From Geothermobacter hydrogeniphilus (GTDB lineage: Bacteria; Desulfobacterota; Desulfuromonadia; Desulfuromonadales; Geothermobacteraceae), in the NCBI RefSeq assembly GCF_002898515.1, contig NZ_PPFX01000003.1, positions 84,464 through 148,463 on the forward strand: a stretch of 64,000 bases of DNA. Reading direction: 5' to 3'. The translations under genes and the position numbers were made by a program. The notes under the pieces were generated by a model. It was not told the DNA's origin and searched no databases. It saw only the letters and a list, made by a program, of their open reading frames with translations. This document shows, in pieces, positions 24,343 to 33,164 of the stretch (its first letter is position 1; each line of letters begins with the position of its first letter).

Positions 24343-25164
24343 ATGCGACGCCTGATTGTCAACGCCGATGATTTCGGCGCCGGCAGTGCCACCGACTGGG
24401 GCATCCTGCAAGCCTTCCGCCAGGGCATCGTCACCAGCGCCTCGCTGCTGGCCAATGCCCCTCACACCAGCGGGGCGGTCACCATGGCCGAGGATGCGGG
24501 TCTGCCCATCGGCATCCACCTCAACCTGGCTGACGGATACCCGTTGACCGGTCCCATCCCCGGGCTGAGCGCCGGCAACGGCCGTTTTCCGGGGAAAAAA
24601 CAATTGCGCCGGATACTGATCAGCGGCAATCCCGAACCGGATGCCATCCGCCGGGAGCTGGCCGCCCAGATCGAACGAATCTTGGAACTGGGTCCGACCC
24701 CGGACCACATCGATACCCATCAGCACTTTTTCCTCTTTCCATCCATGACCGGGCTGGTTCTTGATCTGGCCGGCGAGTACGATATCCGGGCGCTGCGCAT
24801 GCCGCTGCCGGCAGAGGACCCGGCAGACGATCCCGAGGGTGCGTTGGGAGAGGAATTGGCACTCTACCGGCGGCTCATTCCCGCGCTCCGGCAGCAACTT
24901 GAACAACGGTCCGTCCGGACGCCACGGGGGTTGTTCGGCATGCCCCGGCTCAACCGGCTCGACCGCCCGGCACTGGAACAGATCATCCGGCAGCTGCCGC
25001 CGGGCGACTGGGAATTGATGGTCCACCCCGGCCATGTCGATCGGGAGAATCCCTTCGGCGGCCCGCCGCGCGAAATTGAACTGCAGGCTCTGCTGGACCC
25101 TCATCTCGACAACCTGATTGAACAACACGGCATCCGCCTGATCGATTTTGGAGCTTTACAGTGA
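24343..25164 (+). CDS. YdjC/ChbG-family carbohydrate deacetylase
   Basis: A 273-residue metal-dependent deacetylase of the YdjC fold, related to chitin-disaccharide deacetylase ChbG and hopanoid-associated HpnK. Metal and catalytic motifs are visible: LIVNADDFG at 3-11, GIHLNLADGYPL with the metal His, DHIDTHQHFFLFP and the C-terminal LMVHPGHVD. It would remove an acetyl group from an N-acetyl sugar. The start is the ATG at 24343 with GGGGGG eight bases upstream; a TTG six codons earlier is less likely. It overlaps the glycosyltransferase gene by four bases (GTGA), so the two act together, probably on a sugar conjugate. Confidence 0.88.
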   Translation: MRRLIVNADDFGAGSATDWGILQAFRQGIVTSASLLANAPHTSGAVTMAEDAGLPIGIHLNLADGYPLTGPIPGLSAGNGRFPGKKQLRRILISGNPEPDAIRRELAAQIERILELGPTPDHIDTHQHFFLFPSMTGLVLDLAGEYDIRALRMPLPAEDPADDPEGALGEELALYRRLIPALRQQLEQRSVRTPRGLFGMPRLNRLDRPALEQIIRQLPPGDWELMVHPGHVDRENPFGGPPREIELQALLDPHLDNLIEQHGIRLIDFGALQ

Positions 25165-26237
25165 AGCTGTTGATCGTCATCCCCCGCCAGTCCCGGACTA
25201 CCGGCAACCACGTGACCGCCTCCCGCTTCGCCGGCCGACTGCGACAACTGGGCTGGGAGATCCGACGGGTGGAAACCGACCCCTGGGACCCCGCTCCCAT
25301 TGTCGCCGAACTCAGGCAACAGCGTCCGGATCTCGCCCTGCTGCTGCATGCCTGGCGCAGCGGCCGGCCCTGGCTGCAGGTTCCGGCCGCCGACCGGATC
25401 CCGTTCGCCGTGCTGATGACCGGCACCGACATCAACCGCGACCTTGACATCCCGGGCCGGGCCGCGGTCATCCGGCAGGTTCACCAGCAGGCGGCAACCG
25501 TCATCGTGCAGAACCGGATCGCCTTTGAGCAACTGCAAAAGAAAGACCTCCCCTGGCTCGACAAGCTGCGGCTGCTGCCACCGGGCATCGAACTGGGCGC
25601 GGCCGAATTTCCCCTGCGGGAGCGATTACAGCTCGACAGCGAAGATCTGCTGCTGCTTCACCCGGCCAGCATCAGGCCGGTCAAAGGAAACCTGGAACTG
25701 TTGCGGATGAGTGCCGCTATCTTCCGGAGCGGGAGACCGGCCTGCCTCGCTTTCTGCGGTCCCATCCTCGACCATAGCTACGGCGCGGCCTTCATCACCG
25801 CGCTCAAGGACCATCCCCGGGCTCGCTACCTGGGCGAAATTCCCTGCGCCGCCATGCCTTCCGCGATGCGTCAGGCCGACCTGATTCTCAACAATTCGGT
25901 TTCCGAAGGGGTTGCCAACGCCCTGGTCGAGGCGGCCACCATCGGCCGACCGATTCTCGCCCGGGATATCCCCGGCAACCGGGCTGTGGTCCGCCCCGGG
26001 CACAACGGCCTGCTCTATACCGACGATGACGAATTTCAGCACCAGGCCCTGAGGCTGCAGGACGATGCCGAGCTGCGCCGGCGGCTCAGCCGCCCTGATC
26101 CACACAGCTATGCCGCCGATACCGAAGGTCGGCGGCTGGCTGCCATTCTCGCTGCCATTCTCGCCGCCATCATGGCCGGCAGCGCCGCTGCCGATGAGCG
26201 GACCGGGAGCGGAGACAAGCCGGCAAAACCATGCTAG
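25161..26237 (+). CDS. Family 4-type glycosyltransferase, SenB/TIGR04348-like N-terminus
   Basis: A 358-residue GT-B glycosyltransferase. The N-terminal RTTGNHVTASRFAGRL, LALLLHAWRSG and VLMTGTDINRDL resemble the group that includes the selenosugar synthase SenB, in which RTGN-x-VTA and ALTGTDLYRDL are conserved. The C-terminal half has the donor-binding pattern HPASIRPVKGNLELLR, NNSVSEGVANALVEAATIGRPILARD and GNRAVV. The last 40 residues (AAILAAILAAIMAGSAAADERTG...) are low-complexity and may be disordered. SenA and a selenophosphate synthetase gene, which define selenoneine clusters, are absent here; the coupled YdjC deacetylase suggests a sugar substrate. Frame start GTG at 25161 overlaps the preceding stop. 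Confidence 0.83.
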   Translation: MKLLIVIPRQSRTTGNHVTASRFAGRLRQLGWEIRRVETDPWDPAPIVAELRQQRPDLALLLHAWRSGRPWLQVPAADRIPFAVLMTGTDINRDLDIPGRAAVIRQVHQQAATVIVQNRIAFEQLQKKDLPWLDKLRLLPPGIELGAAEFPLRERLQLDSEDLLLLHPASIRPVKGNLELLRMSAAIFRSGRPACLAFCGPILDHSYGAAFITALKDHPRARYLGEIPCAAMPSAMRQADLILNNSVSEGVANALVEAATIGRPILARDIPGNRAVVRPGHNGLLYTDDDEFQHQALRLQDDAELRRRLSRPDPHSYAADTEGRRLAAILAAILAAIMAGSAAADERTGSGDKPAKPC

Positions 26238-26247
26238 GTTTCCCTCT

Positions 26248-26802
26248 ATGAGTCACGAACGGTCCAACCTGATCCTGACCGGCATGCCGGGCGCCGGCAA
26301 AAGCACCGTCGGCGTCATACTGGCCAAACGTCTCGGATTCGGCTTCGTCGATACCGACCTGCTGATCCAGATGCGCACTGGCAAACTGCTGCAGGAAACC
26401 ATCGACAGCGATGGGACAGCCGCTTTCCGTCGACTGGAAGAACAGGTGTTGCTGGAATGCAACGTCTGCAACGCGGTGGTCGCCACCGGCGGTTCGGCGA
26501 TCTACAGCGAGGCGGCGATGCGCCACCTGGCCGCCATCGGCACCCTCATCTTTCTCGATGTCCCGCTGGACGAACTGGAACAACGTCTGCATGATATGGA
26601 AAGCCGCGGGCTGGTCATCGATCCCGGAACCGGTCTCGCCGAACTCTATGCCGAACGGTTACCGCGTTACCGGCACTGGGCCGAAATCACTATCGATGAG
26701 GGGGGGAAGAACCTGGAAGAGGTGGTGGAAGAGATCTGCATAAGGGTAAAAAAGGAACTCACTGATTCAGGGGTCCCTCCAGTTCGGCAACCCGCTCCTT
26801 GA
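26248..26802 (+). CDS. Shikimate kinase-like protein
   Basis: A 184-residue P-loop kinase of the shikimate kinase fold: Walker A GMPGAGKSTVG at about 13-23, FVDTDLLIQ with the substrate-binding Asp, AAFRRLEEQVL with the Arg and Glu of the shikimate site, and the LYAERLPRYRHWAEI lid/adenine segment. One feature is off: the usual GGG of the shikimate-binding loop reads ATGGSAIY. It may be a divergent AroK or act on another small alcohol made by its neighbours. The start at 26248 lies 10 bases after the glycosyltransferase stop. Its last 44 bases overlap tail to tail with the PAS gene of the nitrate operon. Confidence 0.8.
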   Translation: MSHERSNLILTGMPGAGKSTVGVILAKRLGFGFVDTDLLIQMRTGKLLQETIDSDGTAAFRRLEEQVLLECNVCNAVVATGGSAIYSEAAMRHLAAIGTLIFLDVPLDELEQRLHDMESRGLVIDPGTGLAELYAERLPRYRHWAEITIDEGGKNLEEVVEEICIRVKKELTDSGVPPVRQPAP

Positions 26803-27199
26803 GTTCCTTCTCCTTCTGCCGCTGGGCACTCATGTCGCGCATGATCGCCGCGATTCCTTCAACCCGTCCCTGATCATCCTTGAGCATGACGATGCAGAAG
26901 TCGACCGACAGCCGGTGACCGTCCTTGTGGGTCGCGGGCACCGACAGCAGATCGGTTCCGTATTGCGATTGGCCACTCGCCATCACCCTGGCGAAACCCT
27001 CCCCGTGCCTGCCACGCAGCTTCTCGGGAATGATCAGGTCGAGGGGCTTACCCAGAGCTTCGGCGGCCGGCCAGCCGAAAATCCGCTCCGCCCCCTGGTT
27101 CCAGAGACGGATGACACCCCGGTTGTCGGCGAACAGAATCGCGTCCGGGGCCTGATTGACAATCCGTTCGCAGAGTTTGCCGGTCTCAAAATCAGTCAT
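26759..27199 (-). CDS. Single-PAS-domain protein at the end of the nitrate operon
   Basis: A 146-residue cytoplasmic protein consisting of one PAS domain with PAC end: IVNQAPDAILFADNRGVIRLWNQGAERIFGW, LDLIIPEKLRGRHGEGF, KDGHRLSVDFCIVMLKDDQGRVEGIAAIMRDMS, then a short coiled coil. Such free PAS proteins bind haem, flavin or a small molecule; no ligand residue can be named. The ATG at 27199 lies 41 bases after the narK2 stop with GGAG in front, so it is the last gene of the operon and might sense nitrate, nitrite, NO or oxygen. A longer frame that reaches into narK2 is a shadow. Its 3' end overlaps the shikimate kinase-like gene. Confidence 0.85.
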   Translation of the reverse strand: MTDFETGKLCERIVNQAPDAILFADNRGVIRLWNQGAERIFGWPAAEALGKPLDLIIPEKLRGRHGEGFARVMASGQSQYGTDLLSVPATHKDGHRLSVDFCIVMLKDDQGRVEGIAAIMRDMSAQRQKEKELKERVAELEGPLNQ

Positions 27200-27240
27200 A
27201 AGATCTGCTCCATAGCTGGTTCCTGAATCTGTGAGTTCCG

Positions 27241-28845
27241 TTACGGGTTCTGGATATAAGCGTTTTTGCGGGTGTAGAACCACCAGTTGATCACCAGGCA
27301 GACGAAGTAGAAGATCGCGAAGCCGTAAAGCGCATACTCCGGCGTGGTGGCCTTGATCTGCTCGCCGAACACCTTGGGGATGATGAAGGCGCCGTAGGCG
27401 GCGACCGCCGAGGTCCAGCCCAGTACCGGCCCAGCCTGTTCGCTGTCGAAAATCACCGCGATGGAACGGAAGGTCGAGCCGTTGCCGACCCCGGTGGCCG
27501 TGAACAGCACGATGAACAGCACCAGGAACGGAACGAAGTAGTCCTCCGGCGTCGCTGAAGCGTAGGCGGCCTTCATGAAATAAGCGCAGCCCAGCGCCGA
27601 GAGAACCATCACGATCGAGACCCACTGGGTGACGATGGCGCCGCCGAGTTTGTCGGCGATCTTGCCGCCGACCGGACGGATCAGGGCGCCGATGAAGGGC
27701 CCCATCCAGGCGAACATCAGCGCACTGGGACCGTTCGGGTTGATCGTGTTGTGGGTCATGACCCCGTTGACCATGATGTGCGAAAAACCGAAGATGACCT
27801 TGATCGACAGGGCGAAGGCCGCCGAGTAGCCGATGAAGGATCCGAAGGTCATGGTGTAGATGATGGTCATCGCCCAGGTGTGCTTGTTGTTGAAAATCCG
27901 GTACTGGCGGTTGAGATTTTCACGCAGCCCGCCGGTGGTCAGGTGCTTCATGCCATAGACCGTGGCGGCGATCACCAGCGGCAGCACGATCCACTTGCTC
28001 AGCAGCCCCAGGCCGACCGGTGGCGGCAGCAACAGGTAGAGGCCGCCAATCGAGGTAACGAAGGCGATCGCCAGCAGGCCGAGGATCATGGCGAAGCATT
28101 TCGGCGTCGATGCCAGGTTCGGTGAAACGGTTTCGGTGGTGATGTTGTTCATGCCGAAAAAACCGGCAAAGGCCAGTGGCACCAGCAGCAGCAGCCAGAC
28201 GAAACCGGCATTGTGGATAAAGGTCTCGGTGCCGGCCGGGATCTTGCCGATCAGGGTGCCGCTGGTATTGATCAGGGTCTGCGGCTCACCACCGAACAGT
28301 CCGAAGGTCATCACCAGCGGGATCACGATCTGCATGGTGGTGACACCGAAGTTGCCCAGTCCCGCGTTCAATCCGAGCGAGGTCCCCTGCACCCGTTTGG
28401 GGAAGAAGAAACTGATGTTCGACATCGAGGAGGCGAAGTTACCGCCGCCGATGCCGGAGAAGAGAGCCAGCAGGTAGTAGACTTCGATCGGCGTAGCCCG
28501 GTTCTGCAGGGCGAAACCAGTGCCGATCGCCGGGATCATCAACATCGCCGTGGTCAGAAAGATGGTGTTGCGGCCGCCGGCGATGCGGATCAGGAAGGAG
28601 CTCGGAATCCGCAGGGTGGCGCCGGTCAGGCCGGCAATCGCCGACAGGGTGAACAACTGCGACTGGCTGAAGGGGTAGCCGAGGTTGATCATCTGTACGG
28701 TGATGATCCCCCAGTAGAGCCAGACGGCGAAACCGCAGAGCAGGCTGGGAATCGAGATCCACAGGTTGCGGGTGGCGATCTTCTTGCCTTCGGAATTCCA
28801 GAACTGCTCGTCCTCGACATCCCACTTGTCCAGATTGATTGACAT
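27241..28845 (-). CDS. narK2: Nitrate/nitrite transporter, NarK2-like (MFS, NNP family)
   Basis: A 534-residue major facilitator with about 12 transmembrane helices and a long N-terminal cytoplasmic tail (MSINLDKWDVEDEQFW). NNP-family nitrate signatures are present: GIGGGNFASSMSNISFFFPKRVQGTSLGLNAGLGNFGV in the first half (the nitrate signature with its Arg) and PFIGALIRPVGGKIADKLGGA plus the second signature GVGNGSTFRSIAVIF in the other half. It likely exchanges nitrate and nitrite across the inner membrane. The size exceeds the neighbouring NarK1 by an extra middle region. It follows narK1 after 57 bases in the nar operon. Confidence 0.93.
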   Translation of the reverse strand: MSINLDKWDVEDEQFWNSEGKKIATRNLWISIPSLLCGFAVWLYWGIITVQMINLGYPFSQSQLFTLSAIAGLTGATLRIPSSFLIRIAGGRNTIFLTTAMLMIPAIGTGFALQNRATPIEVYYLLALFSGIGGGNFASSMSNISFFFPKRVQGTSLGLNAGLGNFGVTTMQIVIPLVMTFGLFGGEPQTLINTSGTLIGKIPAGTETFIHNAGFVWLLLLVPLAFAGFFGMNNITTETVSPNLASTPKCFAMILGLLAIAFVTSIGGLYLLLPPPVGLGLLSKWIVLPLVIAATVYGMKHLTTGGLRENLNRQYRIFNNKHTWAMTIIYTMTFGSFIGYSAAFALSIKVIFGFSHIMVNGVMTHNTINPNGPSALMFAWMGPFIGALIRPVGGKIADKLGGAIVTQWVSIVMVLSALGCAYFMKAAYASATPEDYFVPFLVLFIVLFTATGVGNGSTFRSIAVIFDSEQAGPVLGWTSAVAAYGAFIIPKVFGEQIKATTPEYALYGFAIFYFVCLVINWWFYTRKNAYIQNP

Positions 28846-28902
28846 ATTGACCCTTCCTTACAGCTTCCGGCTCCCGCCGTGACATGAAAACAAGGTTTGG
28901 TT

Positions 28903-30192
28903 TCAGGCGCGCTGCGCCCGCGGTGTATGGGTTTTCTTCAGCAACCACGACAGCAGCAGTGAGGCGAGCGCCAGGACCGCAAAAATGATGAATCCCCGCG
29001 CGTAACCAACGCTGCCGAGGCCCTTGGCCATCGCCCCGAGCAGCGGCGGAATGGCGAAGCCGCCGAAGGCGCCAAGCCCCCCGACCCAACCAGCGGCTCC
29101 GCCGACGGCGTCCGGGACTTCCTGCGGCACCAGCTTGAAGACCGCCGCGTTGCCGACTCCCATGCCGACTGCCATCAGGATCTCACCAACCACCGAGAGC
29201 GGCAGGGCCGCTGAGAAGCTCATCAGCAGGGCGCCGGCCAACATGACGGCCATCGACCCGATAGCGGTATTTTCTCCGCCGAGCCGGTCCGACACCTTGC
29301 CGCCGTAGACCCTGATCAGGGAAGCGAGAATCGAGTAGAGCGCGGTCAGGAACCCGGCGGCGACGGCGCTGACCTTCAGGTAGCTGGTCCAGTAAACCGG
29401 TAGCCAGGCGGTCATGGCGATGAAGCCGCCGAAGGTGGTGAAGTAGATGGCCACCAGCACCCAGGTCTTCCAGGTTCTCGCCGAATGCCCAAGGCTCGCC
29501 TTCAGCGAACCGGCCGGAAACAGCTCCTGCCCTTCCCGGCGGGCAATCTCCTGCGCCTTCTCATCCCCTTCGCCCCCGGCAACGGCCTGGAAATAAGGGG
29601 CATTGCGCCCGGTCAGGAAGTAGAGTACGGTCCCCAGCCCCAGAAACAGCAGCCAGGCCAGGTAGGAACCACCCAGTTTCAGCGAGGACAGGGCCAACGG
29701 CAGCAGGAAGGAAAAGATCCCCGGCGCCAGGTTGCCGACCCCAGCGTAGATGCCGAGCGCCTGCCCCTGCCGGGACATCGGAAACCAGTAAGAGACCTGG
29801 CCGATACCGACCGAGAAGGTGGCGATTCCGCAGCCGCAGAGGACCCCGAGCAGCAGCAGCAGCGGGTAGAGCCCCGCCGTCATGCCATCCGGGTAGCGGG
29901 TGAAGATCACCAGGGTCAGTCCGAGCATCCCGAGCAGGGACAGGACCATCAGCACCAGGAACGGCTTGCGACCGCCGGTGGTATCAACCCAGGCGGCGAA
30001 GGGAATGCGCAACAGAGAACCGGACAGGGCCGGGGCCGCCACCAGCAGGCCAATCTGCGCCGGGCTGAGCGGCATCACAGCCTTGAACTTCCCGGCGGTC
30101 GGGCCGAACAGGGCCACGGCGGCGAATCCGAAGAAGAAGCCCAAGGTGGCACCAAACAGTCCACTGGAAGATGTTCCCTTGATCTGGCTCAT
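28903..30192 (-). CDS. narK1: Nitrate transporter, NarK1-like (MFS, NNP family)
   Basis: A 429-residue 12-helix major facilitator of the NNP family. Visible are the nitrate signature CGCGIATFSVGIGQVSYWFP (TM5 region), LRIPFAAWVDTTGGRKPF, and GMGVGNAAVFKLVPQEVP in the C-terminal half. NarK1-type proteins are thought to be nitrate/H+ symporters and NarK2-type nitrate/nitrite antiporters, so the pair would prime and sustain nitrate respiration. The start at 30192 has AAAGGAGACCCGTC in front. It starts 35 bases after narI. Confidence 0.93.
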   Translation of the reverse strand: MSQIKGTSSSGLFGATLGFFFGFAAVALFGPTAGKFKAVMPLSPAQIGLLVAAPALSGSLLRIPFAAWVDTTGGRKPFLVLMVLSLLGMLGLTLVIFTRYPDGMTAGLYPLLLLLGVLCGCGIATFSVGIGQVSYWFPMSRQGQALGIYAGVGNLAPGIFSFLLPLALSSLKLGGSYLAWLLFLGLGTVLYFLTGRNAPYFQAVAGGEGDEKAQEIARREGQELFPAGSLKASLGHSARTWKTWVLVAIYFTTFGGFIAMTAWLPVYWTSYLKVSAVAAGFLTALYSILASLIRVYGGKVSDRLGGENTAIGSMAVMLAGALLMSFSAALPLSVVGEILMAVGMGVGNAAVFKLVPQEVPDAVGGAAGWVGGLGAFGGFAIPPLLGAMAKGLGSVGYARGFIIFAVLALASLLLSWLLKKTHTPRAQRA

Positions 30193-30227
30193 GACGGGTC
30201 TCCTTTCAGGAACAGGGGGAAAAGGAT

Positions 30228-30908
30228 TCATCCCAGCCGCGCGCGCCGCCGGTACCAGACCACCACCTGGTAGGGACGGCTGAGGTAAGTGAAGGGGACG
30301 CTGACCACATGCACCAGGCGCGAGAAGGGAAAGATCGCCAGCAGCAGAAAACCGTTGAAGGCGTGCAGTTTGACCACCGCCGGCATCACCGCCAGATACT
30401 GGATGTCCGGCCGCAGAGTCAGCAGCGACCAGAGCCAGGGCGAGATGGTGTGCGCGTACCAGAGGCCTCCCCAGCGCAGGGTGGTGGCGATGATGACGCC
30501 GGTCGCGACCTGCAGCAGCAGCAGAATCAGCAGCAGCCAGTCGGCCCTGGTGGTGACCGCGCAGAGGCGGGCGTTTCCGGCCCGACGGACAATCAGCAGC
30601 AGCAGCGCCAGCAGGGTACAGATCCCCAGCGCCATGCCGGTCGCCTCCAGCAGCAACAGCCGCAACGGCGCCTCGAGCAGCGCGTCCCAGGCGCCCGGCA
30701 CCAGGAAAGCGAGGAAATGGGCCAGCAGGATCAGCAGAATGGCGTAATGCCAGGGAACCGAACCCCAGAACAGCGCCTTCTTCTCCAGGAACTGGGACGA
30801 CTGGGACGACCAGGAATAGCGGTCAATGGTGTAACGGTAGATGCCGACGGCAACCGCCAGGGCGACGGCGACATAGGGGAAGATGCCGAACAGAATCAGA
30901 TCCATCAT
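30228..30908 (-). CDS. narI: Respiratory nitrate reductase, gamma subunit
   Basis: The membrane cytochrome b subunit that takes electrons from quinol and passes them to NarH. The 226-residue protein has five transmembrane helices (near 5-25, 48-70, 85-108, 122-145, 178-200) with His residues in HYAILLILLAHFLAFL and KLHAFNGFLLLAIFPFSRLVHVVSVPF positioned to bind two b haems. C-terminal PFTYLSRPYQVVVWYRRR is typical of NarI. It overlaps narJ by four bases. Confidence 0.95.
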   Translation of the reverse strand: MMDLILFGIFPYVAVALAVAVGIYRYTIDRYSWSSQSSQFLEKKALFWGSVPWHYAILLILLAHFLAFLVPGAWDALLEAPLRLLLLEATGMALGICTLLALLLLIVRRAGNARLCAVTTRADWLLLILLLLQVATGVIIATTLRWGGLWYAHTISPWLWSLLTLRPDIQYLAVMPAVVKLHAFNGFLLLAIFPFSRLVHVVSVPFTYLSRPYQVVVWYRRRARLG

Positions 30909-31476
30909 GAGTCACACTCCTTCTCCGGCCCCGCGGCCGATCCCTCGGCCGCAAGGGGAAGATTGAGAAAGCTCCGCAGCGCCTGCAACAGGTCGAGATA
31001 CGGCTGCTCCTCGCCGTCGAATCCGGCGACCAGCTTCTCCAGCGCCGGGCGCAGACCGTCAGCGATAATCTCGTCACGGCAGGCCTGATCGTCGGTGCTG
31101 CCGAGAAAACGCAGCATGGTCACCAGGTGGTCCGGCAGTTCGCTTTCGTCCGAAAAACCGTGTTCACGATAAAGCTTCTTGAGCTGCATCAGGAACAGGA
31201 TGCGGGCCTGGCTTTCACCGCACAGCTGGTAGCCGACGTAGGGATGACAGCTCGGCTGCAGGTCGAAGCAGGAGGTATAGACCTCCTCGACCCGGGACGG
31301 GGCCTGTTGTTCACGGAAGGCAGCGAAATTGTGCAGCATTTCCGCAGCCTCGGCCGCGACCGGCTGCAGCGTCGCGGACAGGGAATCCAGGGTCGTCAGC
31401 TGCGCTTCGTCGGGATAGGCGAGCAGCCCGGCAAACTGGCGGCAGATTTCCTGGTGCTTGGGCAGTTCCAGCATCC

Positions 31477-31483
<7 letters not shown>
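30905..31483 (-). CDS. narJ: Nitrate reductase molybdenum cofactor assembly chaperone
   Basis: A 192-residue all-helical chaperone of the TorD/DmsD/NarJ superfamily needed to insert the molybdenum cofactor into NarG; it is not part of the final enzyme. Recognisable NarJ parts are ICRQFAGLLAYPDE, VEEVYTSCFDLQPSCHPYVGYQLCGES and LPDHLVTMLRFLGS. It overlaps narH by seven bases and narI by four, consistent with coupled translation. Confidence 0.94.
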
Positions 31484-32958
<1,475 letters not shown>

Positions 32959-33007
32959 GGTTTATCTCCTGATAAATCCCATTTTGTTGTCATGCCCCGT
33001 CCGCCCC

Positions 33008-33150
33008 GGGCTAATACAAGATGCGCCCCTACGGTAATCACATCCATCCACCGTCCGTCCGCGTAGGGGCGATCCTTGTGATCGCCCTGGACCCTTGTGA
33101 TCGCCCCGGGTTCACCATCCGCCTCGGGCGAATACAAGATTCGCCCCTAC
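33008..33150. repeat. Composite of GTAGGGGCG-type repeats inside the nar operon
   Basis: Three complete 25-base units and a partial unit lie in alternating orientation: a reverse unit ending GCGCCCCTAC, a forward unit GTAGGGGCGATCCTTGTGAT, a partial CCCTTGTGATCGCCCC, and a reverse unit ending TTCGCCCCTAC. They can fold into alternative hairpins in the narG-narH mRNA gap. Same family as 12924-12991. Confidence 0.75.
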
Positions 33151-33164
33151 GGCAACATATCCCA

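Noticed and set aside
33008..33150. CRISPR-like repeat cluster
   Set aside because: Only three full units in alternating orientation with no regular unique spacers and no cas genes; they belong to a dispersed palindromic repeat family.
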